Made by a program: the position numbers and the translations under genes
Shown here: positions 17,962 through 26,724 of the stretch, in pieces
Layout: each line of letters begins with the position of its first letter
Numbering within the stretch: position 1 is the stretch's first letter
The notes under the pieces: model-generated
What the model was told of the DNA's origin: nothing
The model's database searches: none
The model's input: the letters and a program-made list of their open reading frames with translations, nothing else
Origin: Actinorhabdospora filicis
GTDB taxonomy: Bacteria; Actinomycetota; Actinomycetes; Mycobacteriales; Micromonosporaceae
DNA length: 64,000 nt
Assembly (NCBI RefSeq): GCF_030269765.1
Contig: NZ_BSTX01000004.1
Coordinates: forward strand, 752,990 to 816,989
Reading direction: 5' to 3'

Positions 17962-19250
17962 GCTCTTCGAATAACGGGGCCATCTCCGCCGTCGACGTCA
18001 TCCGTACCAAGCGCGACGGGGGCGTCCTCTCCGACGCCCAGATCGACTGGGTGATCGACGCCTACACGCGCGGTGTCGTCGCCGACGAGCAGATGTCGGC
18101 GCTGGCCATGGCGATCTTCCTGAACGGCGCCACCGACGCCGAGATCGCCCGCTGGACGCAGGCGATGATCGCCTCGGGCGAGCGCCTCGACCTGTCGGGC
18201 GTCGGCAAGCCCACCGTGGACAAGCACTCCACCGGCGGTGTCGGCGACAAGATCACGCTCCCGCTGGCCCCGCTGGTCGCCGCGTTCGGCGTGGCCGTCC
18301 CGCAGCTGTCCGGGCGGGGTCTCGGGCACACCGGCGGGACCCTCGACAAGCTGGAGACCATCCCCGGATTCCGGGTGGGCCTCAGCAACGCCGAGTTCAT
18401 CGAGCAGATGCGCACCACCGGCGCCGTCGTCTGCGCCGCCAGCGACACCCTCGCCCCCGCCGACCGCCGCCTGTACGCGCTGCGGGACGTGACCGCGACG
18501 GTGGAGTCCATCCCGCTGATCGCGTCCTCGATCATGAGCAAGAAGATCGCCGAGGGCACCGACGCGCTGGTGCTGGACGTGAAGGTCGGCTCCGGGGCGT
18601 TCATGAAGGAGCTGGCCCCGGCCCGCGAGCTGGCCGAGACGATGGTGCGGCTGGGTGCCGCGCACGGCGTCCGGACGGTGGCGCTGCTGACCGACATGAA
18701 CACCCCGCTGGGGCGGACCGCCGGCAACGCGCTGGAGGTGCGCGAGTCGGTGGAGGTGCTGGCCGGTGGCGGTCCCGCCGACGTGGTCGAGCTGACGGTG
18801 GCGCTGGCGCGGGAGATGCTGCTGCTCGCCGGTGTCGACGCCGACCCGGCCCCGGCGCTGGCCGACGGCCGCGCGATGGACGCCTGGCGCGCCATGGTCG
18901 TGGCCCAGGGCGGCGACCCGGACGCGGCCCTGCCGGTGGCGCCCGAGTACGACGACGTGGTCGCCGAGGCCGACGGCGTGGTGACCGCGATGGACGCCTA
19001 CGCGGTGGGCATCGCCGCGTGGCGCCTGGGCGCCGGGCGCGCCCGCAAGGAGGACAAGGTCTCGGCCGGTGCCGGTGTGGAGATCCTCAAGACCGTCGGC
19101 GAGGAGGTCAAGGCCGGTGAGCCGGTGCTGCGCCTGTGGGCCGACGGGACGGGCGTGTTCTCCGCCGCCCGCGACGCCCTCGGCGGCGCGGTGACCATCG
19201 GCGGCGAGCGCGTCGAGCGCGACATGGTCCTGGGGCGCGTGGCGCAGTAG
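17958..19250 (+). CDS. deoA: Thymidine/pyrimidine-nucleoside phosphorylase
   Basis: A 430-residue enzyme that splits thymidine or uridine with phosphate, giving the base and (deoxy)ribose-1-phosphate. The family signature is seen in KHSTGGVGDKITLPLAPLV and SGRGLGHTGGTLDKLE; the phosphate-binding Lys/Ser/Thr region is intact. It is coupled to cdd by a 4-base overlap and completes a cytidine to uridine to uracil route after uptake. A wobble-containing terminator follows. Confidence 0.95.
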   Translation: MSSSNNGAISAVDVIRTKRDGGVLSDAQIDWVIDAYTRGVVADEQMSALAMAIFLNGATDAEIARWTQAMIASGERLDLSGVGKPTVDKHSTGGVGDKITLPLAPLVAAFGVAVPQLSGRGLGHTGGTLDKLETIPGFRVGLSNAEFIEQMRTTGAVVCAASDTLAPADRRLYALRDVTATVESIPLIASSIMSKKIAEGTDALVLDVKVGSGAFMKELAPARELAETMVRLGAAHGVRTVALLTDMNTPLGRTAGNALEVRESVEVLAGGGPADVVELTVALAREMLLLAGVDADPAPALADGRAMDAWRAMVVAQGGDPDAALPVAPEYDDVVAEADGVVTAMDAYAVGIAAWRLGAGRARKEDKVSAGAGVEILKTVGEEVKAGEPVLRLWADGTGVFSAARDALGGAVTIGGERVERDMVLGRVAQ

Positions 19251-19282
19251 TTCAAGAAGCGCAGTGGTTCACGTGTTCGTGT

Positions 19283-19323
19283 GGGGCGGGTGGTGCCGGT
19301 GGCGCCGCCCGCCCCCGCTTTTC
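19283..19323 (+). terminator. Terminator after deoA
   Basis: A 15-bp stem, 13 Watson-Crick and 2 G-U pairs (19283-19297 with 19301-19315), followed by cgctttt. Confidence 0.8.
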
Positions 19324-19628
19324 GCCCTCGCCGTCACACGGCGTGACCGGGTGCGCGTTCCCTCACGCCCCGGAATCGCGCCCGCTCACGCGCGCCGGGT
19401 GCCGGTGAGACGATCTCCGGCATTGCGCCGGCGTTAATTCCCCGTCGCGTTCGCGTTGAAGCGAATCCGGTTCCCGGCTAAAACGATCGCCTCGCCCCGA
19501 CTTGTCATCCTTGCGCTGCGGGCCTCGACGCTCTAACGTCTCGACCAGCACGGGATGTGTCGCGCGCCACCACGCGTGACGTTTCGCCGTCTCTCATTCT
19601 TGCTCGACGAGTTGTGAACGAGTGGCTC
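19324..19628 (+). other. Intergenic region upstream of the DUF4272 gene
   Basis: I see no gene or strong motif in these 305 bases. They presumably carry the promoter of the following gene. Local composition is less GC-rich near 19430-19470, consistent with a promoter, but no confident -10/-35 pair was picked. Confidence 0.5.
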
Positions 19629-20315
19629 ATGACTGCGATGACATTGGATCCCCGGCAGATCCGATCTCGTACGTGCGGTGACTTCCAGCGCCTGGGACTG
19701 CAATCGGCATCGGCCGAGCGCTTCCCGCTGATGTGGCGCCCCGACGAGGACGTCACGCTGCGTTCGGTGACCGAGATCGAATCGCGCGCGGCGATCCTGA
19801 GCGTCCTCCAGGCGAGGGTCATGGACATGCCCCCGCAGATGGCGATGCGCTGGATGCTCGACGCGCACGTCCTGGAGGAGCTGACCCGCGACGAGTGGGC
19901 CTTCATCGCCAGCGGCGTGGGCGATCCCCGCCGTTACGCGCAGCAGCTCGACGCGCTGTACGGGATGGCGTGGCTGCTGGGTCTGGTGGACGGCCTCGAC
20001 CCGCAGCGCGCCTGCGCCGACGGGCTGGCCGCGGTGTTCCCGGACCTGCGCTCGGGCGAGTCCTTCGGGGTATGGCGGGCGCGGACCCTCACCACGCGCC
20101 CCGACCCGTGGGAGGTCGCGTCCCTTCTGGACCTCTACTACTGCCTCGACTGGGCCTACCAGGACGCCGCCCGGCGCGGCATGCCCGCGCCCGGCCCCCT
20201 CGACCCGGCCGCGGTGTGGCACCGCCGGTGGGCCCTGGAGTGGGCGCTGGTGGTGCGCGGCGGCAACCGGCAGGTCACCACCCCGGCGTGGGACCAGGTG
20301 GACCTTTCGGCCTAG
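19629..20315 (+). CDS. DUF4272 domain-containing protein
   Basis: A 228-residue cytosolic protein. The segments SRAAILSVLQARVMD, LDALYGMAWLLGLVD and EVASLLDLYYCLDWAYQDA, ending with AVWHRRWALEWAL, match my memory of DUF4272, a family without assigned biochemistry found in many bacteria. The start is uncertain; ATGs at 19629 and 19638 are both possible (MTAM). It is not overlapped with its neighbours and is probably monocistronic. Confidence 0.68.
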   Translation: MTAMTLDPRQIRSRTCGDFQRLGLQSASAERFPLMWRPDEDVTLRSVTEIESRAAILSVLQARVMDMPPQMAMRWMLDAHVLEELTRDEWAFIASGVGDPRRYAQQLDALYGMAWLLGLVDGLDPQRACADGLAAVFPDLRSGESFGVWRARTLTTRPDPWEVASLLDLYYCLDWAYQDAARRGMPAPGPLDPAAVWHRRWALEWALVVRGGNRQVTTPAWDQVDLSA

Positions 20316-20473
20316 GCCGCCCATTCCCGGCTGGATTATTCCCGAACGTGGGAGTGGGAATCACCGCATCGCGCTGACCTGCGGGTGTGCGAAAGCGTGT
20401 GCGGCAGGGGCTACCCCGCCGGGTATCGAACGAGTAGCTTCGATGCGATAACCGACTTCGCGGAGGGCGACGA

Positions 20474-21019
20474 ATGCAGTACGTGGGTCTGGCCGCCCGA
20501 TTCCTGATCGGCGCGGTGTTCCTCGTGTCGGCGCTGACCAAGCTCACCAGCGGCGTGCGCTACCGCTCCTTCGTCCGCGCCACCAAGCGCATGCGGATCG
20601 TGCCGCGCAACCTGGTGACCGCCGCCGCGATCACCGTCGCGGCCTCCGAAGTGGCCATCGTGGTCCTGCTGGCGGTGCCGGTGGACCTGGTCGCCACCGC
20701 CGGTTTCGCCGTCGCCTTCGGGCTGCTGGCGGCCTTCACCGTCGGCATCGTCGTCGCCGTCAAGGACGGGCAGACCGAGCCGTGCGCGTGCTTCGGCAAG
20801 TCCACCACCCCCATCGGGACGCAGCACGCCTTCCGCAACGGGTTCCTGATGCTGGCCGCCGTCCTGGGCGCGATCGGCACCCTCACCGGCGGCACCCTCG
20901 CCTTCGGGCTGGCCGCGGTCGCCGCCGTCGGCGGGCTCGTCTTCGGTGGCCTCGTCACTATGTTCGACGACCTGTACGAGCTGTTCGCGCCGTCCCCGGC
21001 GCCGGCGCGGCGGTCCTGA
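20474..21019 (+). CDS. MauE/DoxX-like membrane protein with Cys motif
   Basis: A 181-residue, four- to five-helix membrane protein. The first helix and SALTKLTSG resemble the start of DoxX/MauE proteins. A CxCFG motif ([10 protein letters not shown], near residue 105) sits between helices, as in MauE-type proteins that work in thiol/disulfide delivery. Its partner thioredoxin-like protein is not next door. ATG 20474 follows agggcgacga. An adenosine deaminase gene lies 56 bases downstream, without obvious functional link. Confidence 0.75.
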   Translation: MQYVGLAARFLIGAVFLVSALTKLTSGVRYRSFVRATKRMRIVPRNLVTAAAITVAASEVAIVVLLAVPVDLVATAGFAVAFGLLAAFTVGIVVAVKDGQTEPCACFGKSTTPIGTQHAFRNGFLMLAAVLGAIGTLTGGTLAFGLAAVAAVGGLVFGGLVTMFDDLYELFAPSPAPARRS

Positions 21020-21075
21020 CCGTCCACCGTGGCGGGCCCGTCACCGACGGTTCGACCTGGGCCTATGCTCGACCG

Positions 21076-22155
21076 ATGGCACTGACAATCGAGGAGATCC
21101 GCACCGCGCCGAAGGTGCTCCTGCACGACCACCTGGACGGTGGGCTGCGCCCGTCCACCATCATCGAACTGGCCGCCGAGGCCGGGCACGAACTGCCCGC
21201 CACCGAACCGGAGGCGCTGGGCGCCTGGTTCGCCGCCGCCGCCGACTCCGGTTCCCTGGAGCGGTACCTGGAGACCTTCGCGCACACCGTCGCGGTCATG
21301 CAGACCGAGTCGGCGATCCGCCGCGTGGCCGCCGAATGCGCCATCGACCTCGCCGACGACGGCGTCGTCTACGCCGAGGTCCGCATGGCGCCGGAGCTGC
21401 TCACCGAGCGGGGCCTGAGCCTCGAACAGGTCACCGAGGCCATGCTCGCCGGATTCGGCGAGGGCTCGGCCGAGGCCGCCGGGCGCGGCCGCCCCATCCG
21501 CATGGGCCTCCTGCTGGTGGCGATGCGCCACGCGGCGATGTCCATGGAGATCGCCGAACTCGCCGTCCGCTACCGCGACGAGGGCGTGGTCGGCTTCGAC
21601 ATCGCCGGTGCCGAGGCCGGGTACCCGCCCACCCGCCACCTCGACGCCTTCGAGTACCTCCAGCGCGAGAACGCGCACTTCACCATCCACGCCGGTGAGG
21701 CCTTCGGGCTGCCCTCGATCTGGCAGGCGCTCCAGTGGTGCGGCGCCGACCGGCTCGGCCACGGCGTGCGCATCATCGACGACATCGTCGTGGGCGCCGA
21801 CGGCGTCCCGCACCTGGGCCGTCTGGCGCATTACGTGCGCGACAAGCGGATCCCGCTGGAGATGTGCCCGTCGTCGAACGTGCAGACCGGCGCCGCCGAG
21901 TCCGTCGCCTCGCACCCGCTGGGGCTGCTGACCCGGCTGGGTTTCCGCGTCACCGTCAACACCGACAACCGCCTGATGAGCGGCACGTCGGTGTCGAAGG
22001 AGTTCGCGCTGCTCTCCGAGGCCTTCGGGTACGGCTGGGAGGAGCTGCGCTGGTTCACCGTCAACGCGATGAAGAGCGCCTTCGTGCACCACGACGAGCG
22101 GCTGGCCATCATCAACGACGTCATCAAGCCCGGTTACGCCAAGCTGATCGGCTAA
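21076..22155 (+). CDS. add: Adenosine deaminase
   Basis: A 359-residue amidohydrolase converting adenosine to inosine. Metal ligands and active-site motifs are visible: [11 protein letters not shown] (HxH), [10 protein letters not shown] (H and E), [19 protein letters not shown] and [12 protein letters not shown] (D). Length and motif order match bacterial Add. It starts at ATG 21076; the ribosome binding site is weak. It adds purine-nucleoside catabolism to the pyrimidine enzymes upstream, so the block handles imported nucleosides of both kinds. Confidence 0.95.
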   Translation: MALTIEEIRTAPKVLLHDHLDGGLRPSTIIELAAEAGHELPATEPEALGAWFAAAADSGSLERYLETFAHTVAVMQTESAIRRVAAECAIDLADDGVVYAEVRMAPELLTERGLSLEQVTEAMLAGFGEGSAEAAGRGRPIRMGLLLVAMRHAAMSMEIAELAVRYRDEGVVGFDIAGAEAGYPPTRHLDAFEYLQRENAHFTIHAGEAFGLPSIWQALQWCGADRLGHGVRIIDDIVVGADGVPHLGRLAHYVRDKRIPLEMCPSSNVQTGAAESVASHPLGLLTRLGFRVTVNTDNRLMSGTSVSKEFALLSEAFGYGWEELRWFTVNAMKSAFVHHDERLAIINDVIKPGYAKLIG

Positions 22156-22161
22156 AAGAGT

Positions 22162-22196
22162 GCCGCGGGCGGGGCCCTGCGGCCCCGCCCGTCGGC
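22162..22196. terminator. Bidirectional terminator between add and the reductase gene
   Basis: An 11-bp stem (22166-22176 with 22181-22191) with a ctgc loop, extended by a GCCG/CGGC outer stem. It sits in the 40-base gap between two convergent genes. Confidence 0.82.
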
Positions 22197-23101
22197 TACA
22201 CCGCCGTCAGGACGACCTTGCCGCGCGCGCGTCCCGACTCCACCCGCGCCATCGCCTCCCGGACCCGGTCGAGGGGCAGCACGGTGTCGATCTCGGCCCG
22301 CAGGTGGCCCTTCGCGGCGAAGCGGGCCACCGCGCCCATGTCGTCGTGGTCGGGTTCGACGAGCAGGAAACCGCCCCGGACGTGCGCGGGCAGCTCGGTC
22401 ACGCCCGAGGGGACCAGGTTGACCAGCGTCCCGCCCTCGCGCAGCACCGGCAGCGACCGCGCGGCGTAGTCCCCGCCGACGGTGTCCAGCACGACGTCGA
22501 CGTTGCGCAGCTCGCCGAAGTCCTCGGCGGTGTAGTCGATCATCCGGTCGGCGCCCAGGTTCGTCACGAACTCGTGCTTGGCGGCACTGGCGGTGCCGAT
22601 GATGACCGCGCCCAGCTCCTTGGCCAGCTGCACCGCCACGTGCCCCACGCCCCCGGCGGCGGCGTGGATCAGCACCCGCTGCCCCGGCCGCAGGCCCGCG
22701 GTGTCCACCAGCGCCTGCCACGCCGTCAGCGAGACCAGCGGCAGCGCGGCGGCCCGCACGTGGTCCAGCGCGGCGGGCTTGCGGACCAGGTGCCGCGGCG
22801 GCGCGGTGACGTACTCGGCGAAGGTCCCGCCCGCGTGCGGGAAGCGGATCATCCCGAAGACCTCGTCACCCGGCTTGTACAACTGCACACCCCGCCCGAC
22901 CTCCTCGACCACGCCCGAGACGTCCCAGCCCGGCGTCCGCATCGGCGTCCCGTCGGGCAGGCTCCCGCGCGCGGCGCCCTTCACGTCGGCGGGGTTCACG
23001 CTCGCCGCGTGCACCCGCACCAGGACCTCCACCGGGCCCGGCTCCGGGCGGTCCACCTCGGTGACCGACGGTCCGTCCCCGGTCATGACGACTGCCTTCA
23101 T
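22196..23101 (-). CDS. NADP-dependent zinc-less quinone oxidoreductase-like protein
   Basis: A 301-residue medium-chain dehydrogenase/reductase of the quinone-reductase group. The N-terminal GroES-like fold contains VHAASVNPADVKG, and the Rossmann motif is VLIHAAAGGVGHVAVQLAKE. The catalytic zinc cysteine and histidine ligands of alcohol dehydrogenases are absent. The ATG at 23101 follows aaggag at ideal spacing. The gene is divergent from a GlxA-type regulator, and the gap contains duplicated 25-bp units that may be shared operators. Substrate unknown. Confidence 0.88.
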   Translation of the reverse strand: MKAVVMTGDGPSVTEVDRPEPGPVEVLVRVHAASVNPADVKGAARGSLPDGTPMRTPGWDVSGVVEEVGRGVQLYKPGDEVFGMIRFPHAGGTFAEYVTAPPRHLVRKPAALDHVRAAALPLVSLTAWQALVDTAGLRPGQRVLIHAAAGGVGHVAVQLAKELGAVIIGTASAAKHEFVTNLGADRMIDYTAEDFGELRNVDVVLDTVGGDYAARSLPVLREGGTLVNLVPSGVTELPAHVRGGFLLVEPDHDDMGAVARFAAKGHLRAEIDTVLPLDRVREAMARVESGRARGKVVLTAV

Positions 23102-23114
23102 CGACACTCCTTCT

Positions 23115-23166
23115 CTCTGCTCACCTACAGCCTCCGGCTCTCTGCTCATTTACAGCCTCCGGCTGT
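23115..23166. promoter_or_regulatory. Tandem 25-bp repeats in a divergent promoter region
   Basis: Two units (23115-23139 and 23140-23164) differ at two positions; each ends in tacagcctccggct. In the second unit this forms a perfect interrupted palindrome acagcc-tcc-ggctgt (23152-23166). The position between divergent reductase and regulator genes suggests operator sites. Confidence 0.55.
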
Positions 23167-23216
23167 CACCGCGCGGCCGAAACGGCCCGCGGGCCGACAT
23201 GTGCCAGGATCGGGCC

Positions 23217-24173
23217 ATGCATCGGGTCGCCGTCCTCGCCCTCCCCGGAGTGATCCCCTTCGAGCTGGGCATCCCCTCCCGCGTCTTCGACGTTGCCGGA
23301 CGCTACGAGACCGTCACCTGTGGCGCCGACGACCGGCCCGTGCCCACCGCCGCCGACTTCACCGTCACCCCCGCCCACGGTCCCGAGGCACTGGCCACCG
23401 CCGACACCGTGATCATCCCAGCCACCCACGGCGAGGTGTCCGATTCCCTCACCCCGGCCGTGGCCGCCGCCCTCGCGCGCGTCCGCCCCGGCACCCGCAT
23501 GGTGTCGATCTGCCTGGGCTCCTACGTCCTCGCCGCCGCCGGATACCTCGACGGCCGCCGCGCCACCACCCACTGGAAGCACGCCGAGCACTTCCAGCGC
23601 ACCTTCCCCCGCGTCCACGTCGACCCCGACGTCCTCTTCGTCGACGACGGCGACGTCCTCACCTCCGCCGGCGCCGCCTCCGGGCTCGACCTGTGCCTCC
23701 ACATCGTCCGCCGCGACCACGGCAGCGAACTCGCCAACCACGTCGCCCGCCGCTGCGTCGTCCCACCCTGGCGCGACGGCGGGCAGGCCCAGTACAGCGA
23801 ACGGCCCGTCCCGCCCCCGGCCGACAGCGGAACCGCGCCGACCCGCGCCTGGGCCCTCGGCCGCCTCGACCGCCCCCTCGCCCTCGACGACCTCGCCACC
23901 CACGCGCGCATGAGCCGCCGCACCTTCACCCGCCGCTTCCGCGACGAGGTCGGCGAGAGCCCCGGCCGCTGGCTCACCCGCCAGCGCGTGGAGGAGGCCC
24001 TGCGCCTCCTGGAGACCACCGACCTGACCGTGGACCGCATCGCGCTGCGGGTCGGGTTCGGCTCGGGCGCCTCGCTGCGGGAGCACCTGCGCGGCAGGGT
24101 CGGGGTGGCGCCGGGCAGGTACCGGGCGGCGTTCCGGGGCGAGGGAATCCCCCGTTCGACCGGCTTCGCGTAG
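23217..24173 (+). CDS. GlxA-type AraC-family transcriptional regulator
   Basis: A 318-residue regulator. The N-terminal DJ-1/PfpI-like domain runs over residues 1-170 (LPGVIPFELGIPSRVFD; nucleophile-elbow-like VSICLGSYVLAAAG), and the C-terminal AraC DNA-binding domain has two helix-turn-helix units (HARMSRRTFTRRFRDEVGES and VGFGSGASLREHLRGRVG). The ligand is unknown. It probably controls the divergent oxidoreductase through the repeated sites between them. ATG 23217 is used; an in-frame ATG at 23199 would add six residues. Confidence 0.9.
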   Translation: MHRVAVLALPGVIPFELGIPSRVFDVAGRYETVTCGADDRPVPTAADFTVTPAHGPEALATADTVIIPATHGEVSDSLTPAVAAALARVRPGTRMVSICLGSYVLAAAGYLDGRRATTHWKHAEHFQRTFPRVHVDPDVLFVDDGDVLTSAGAASGLDLCLHIVRRDHGSELANHVARRCVVPPWRDGGQAQYSERPVPPPADSGTAPTRAWALGRLDRPLALDDLATHARMSRRTFTRRFRDEVGESPGRWLTRQRVEEALRLLETTDLTVDRIALRVGFGSGASLREHLRGRVGVAPGRYRAAFRGEGIPRSTGFA

Positions 24174-24299
24174 CCGGGCGCGCGCCGGGAAGGCCCCGCC
24201 GGTACCCGGCCACGGCTTTTCGGAGCTTCGGGGGAGAACCGGCGCCGATCATCCCGATCGGGCCGCGCGGACCGGGAACCGGCAGGTCGCGGGCCTATC

Positions 24300-25091
24300 G
24301 TGGCGGTCGTGCCCGTGGACGAACACGCCCGGCCCCGCCGCGACTGGGTCCTCCCGCTGAGCCTCATCGCGGCCGCCGCGCTCTCCGTCGCGCTCGCCGC
24401 CCGCACCGGGGACGAGGCCGTGCCCACCGCGGCCCCACCCGCGCCCGCCCCGGCCACCGCCGCCTCCCACGGCGAGACCCGCGTCCCCGGCGACGAGCGG
24501 ATCACGGTCACCTGCGACGGCTTCACCGGGCACCTGACCATCGGGCACCCCGACTTCGCACCGGCCTGGGCGGCCCGCGCCGACCACTGCGCGATCGAGC
24601 GTCCCGCCGGGATACCCCTCACCGGCCCCGAACGCCGCGCCCTGGAGACCGCCGGACGCCACGACGACGCCGACGTGAAGTTCCTCTACGGCGTCTGCGC
24701 CGAGGCCGACCCCGCCGGTGTCTACGCCTCCGCCGACTACGCGGCCACACCCGAGCAGGCCGCCGAGATCCGCGGCGCGCTGGTCCTGTGCCCCGGCCAC
24801 CCGCTCGCCGCGGAACTGGGGGCCACCGCCGAACGCGGTGAACAGGACGCCGAACTCGCCGCCGGCGGCCGCATCTTCGGCCCCGGGACCCTCATCGTCG
24901 GCGCCGAGATCCAGCCCGGCACCTACGCGGTCACCGGCGACATCGAGAACTGCCACTGGATACGCCGGGGCCAGGGCGGGGCGGTCCTCGACGAGTACTT
25001 CTCACTCACCGACCGGCGGGTCGTGGTGATGATCCAGGAGAACGACTACTCGTTCTTCTCCGAGAGCTGCGGGCGGTGGCGGCCCGCCTGA
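24300..25091 (+). CDS. Secreted/anchored protein with C-terminal GTY-type domain
   Basis: A 263-residue product with a short basic N-terminus, one hydrophobic segment (VLPLSLIAAAALSVALAA) and a Pro/Ala-rich linker, so it is exported or membrane anchored. The C-terminal region (FGPGTLIVGAEIQPGTYAVT, then ENCHWIRRG) resembles a small beta-rich domain that recurs in actinobacterial lipoproteins and secreted proteins; its role is unknown. A GTG start at 24300 is likely; GTG 24309 is possible. It ends at a bidirectional terminator shared with the convergent MHYT gene. Confidence 0.7.
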   Translation: MAVVPVDEHARPRRDWVLPLSLIAAAALSVALAARTGDEAVPTAAPPAPAPATAASHGETRVPGDERITVTCDGFTGHLTIGHPDFAPAWAARADHCAIERPAGIPLTGPERRALETAGRHDDADVKFLYGVCAEADPAGVYASADYAATPEQAAEIRGALVLCPGHPLAAELGATAERGEQDAELAAGGRIFGPGTLIVGAEIQPGTYAVTGDIENCHWIRRGQGGAVLDEYFSLTDRRVVVMIQENDYSFFSESCGRWRPA

Positions 25092-25105
25092 CCGCAGACG
25101 CAAAC

Positions 25106-25144
25106 GTGCCCCGGAAGCGCGGGACGGATGCGCTTCCGGGGCAC
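25106..25144. terminator. Bidirectional terminator
   Basis: A perfect 15-bp stem (25106-25120 with 25130-25144) with a 9-base loop, between two convergent genes. Confidence 0.85.
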
Positions 25145-25154
25145 CGCCGTCCGG

Positions 25155-26324
25155 TCAGGCCCCGCCGGCCGTAGGAGGCGAGGCGAGCGTCGTCGCCGGG
25201 CCGGTGCGCGCACGGGGGGCGTCCGCGTGCCGGCGGGGGAGTCCGCTGGGTGTTGCCTCGCCGTGATGGAGCGGTGCGCTCGCCTCGCTGGCGGGACGAG
25301 GTGGCGCGGCGGCTCCGTAGGCGTCGCGCGGGGGGAAGGGCGCGGATGCGCCGTGGTCGATCGGCTCGCCGGCACTGGCGGGATAGTCGACTTCACGGCT
25401 GAAGTCGGTTTCCGCGTGCCACCCGTCGCTGGCGACGACTTTCGGGATGGAGCCGGTGACGTACGGGCGCGGCGTGCCTGCGGTCTCGGGGGAGGTATGA
25501 GAGCCGAAGGCGGCCGAGAGGCGCGCGTCCTGACCGGGGTCGTGGGGGGAGACGGCCACCGCGCGGCGGCGCGGGGCTTCGAGGGGCAGGGCGGGTTCCT
25601 GGTCGTCGGCGTCGGACAGCAGCCCGAAGATCAGGCCGACCAGGGCCATGGTGGCCAGCACCATGATGGGGATCAGCAAGAGGATGGGGTCCACCCCGGG
25701 AACGGTCGTGCGCTGCTCGTCCAGGGTCACCGTCACCGACGCCATGCCGGTGTAGTGCATGCCGCAGACGGCGACCGCCATGATCGCCGAGGCGATCAGG
25801 ATGGGCTTGCGGCCCTCGATCCAGACCGCGAAGGCCAGGGCGACCGTCGCGGCGACCACGGCGATGGCCACGGACGCGGTGAACAGCACCGGGTCGTAGT
25901 CGATCGTGCCGTTGACGCGGACGGCGCCCATGCCCGTGTAGTGCATCGCGACCACGCCGAGCCCGGTGAGGGGCCCGCCGATGAGGACCTTCACCACCGA
26001 CTTGCGGCCGAGACCGACCGTGTAGATCCCGAAGGCGACCGAGGCGATGGAGATGACCAGGCTCAAGGCGGTCACGCCCAGGTCGTAACGGACGTCGGAT
26101 CCGGCCACGTCGAAGCCGATCATGGCGGTGAAGTGCATCATCCAGATGCCCGTGCCGCCCAGCGCGATCGTCGCGTAGAACAGCCGCGCCACCCGCGAGG
26201 CCGTGGTGGTGGCCTTGCGGGCCCGGACCATGCAGAACAGCCCGAGCAGCGAGCCCGAGAGGGCGAACCCGAACCCCATGAGCGGATTGATGAAGCCGTG
26301 CGAAAAGTGGGAGATATGAGCCAC
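25155..26324 (-). CDS. MHYT-domain membrane sensor protein
   Basis: A protein of 389 residues whose first 240 or so form seven membrane helices. Three MHYT-type motifs are visible: GIWMMHFTAM, VVAMHYTGMGA and VCGMHYTGMAS. In this family the Met/His residues are proposed to bind copper and sense a diatomic gas. The C-terminal 140 residues are a disordered, Pro/Ala/His-rich cytosolic tail with no output domain (no GGDEF, EAL or kinase), so signalling would need a partner. GTG 26324, five bases after caggag, is preferred; ATG 26342 is the longer option. Confidence 0.87.
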   Translation of the reverse strand: MAHISHFSHGFINPLMGFGFALSGSLLGLFCMVRARKATTTASRVARLFYATIALGGTGIWMMHFTAMIGFDVAGSDVRYDLGVTALSLVISIASVAFGIYTVGLGRKSVVKVLIGGPLTGLGVVAMHYTGMGAVRVNGTIDYDPVLFTASVAIAVVAATVALAFAVWIEGRKPILIASAIMAVAVCGMHYTGMASVTVTLDEQRTTVPGVDPILLLIPIMVLATMALVGLIFGLLSDADDQEPALPLEAPRRRAVAVSPHDPGQDARLSAAFGSHTSPETAGTPRPYVTGSIPKVVASDGWHAETDFSREVDYPASAGEPIDHGASAPFPPRDAYGAAAPPRPASEASAPLHHGEATPSGLPRRHADAPRARTGPATTLASPPTAGGA

Positions 26325-26724
26325 GTCAACTCCTGGCGCCATGGACTGTCATCTGCTCACCGCCGAGTCTCGTCCAGAAGGGACGTTCCACGTCGGACAC
26401 CATGTGCGTTCCGACCGACCAACGGCTTTCCCGGCCATCGAGAACCCTCGATCCGGGTCAGTGCGAACCGACCATAGCGAAGCCGGACATCTTGCATGTA
26501 CCGGGATGAGTCTGTCGGACTCGGCCGTGAAGATCCAAGCCCTTAGGTATCTCTTAATCCGGACTTGAGATACCGGTACCGACCGTGCTGTGATGCTCCC
26601 GGCGCGCGCTCGCCCGGCGCGAGGCGATGGGATACGGTGACGATGTCGGCCATGTGACATTGCACTGATCTGGGTAGGCGGATCGGTCGCCGGACGACGT
26701 CCCGAAGCCCGTGGAGGGAGACCC
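26325..26724. other. Divergent intergenic region between MHYT and aldehyde dehydrogenase genes
   Basis: These 400 bases should contain both divergent promoters. I see no gene of conviction and no clear operator palindrome; a moderately AT-rich stretch around 26540-26590 is the best promoter candidate. Confidence 0.5.

Noticed and set aside
22160-24841. An 893-codon plus-strand frame over the reductase and GlxA genes
   Set aside because: Out-of-frame or antisense shadow of recognised genes.
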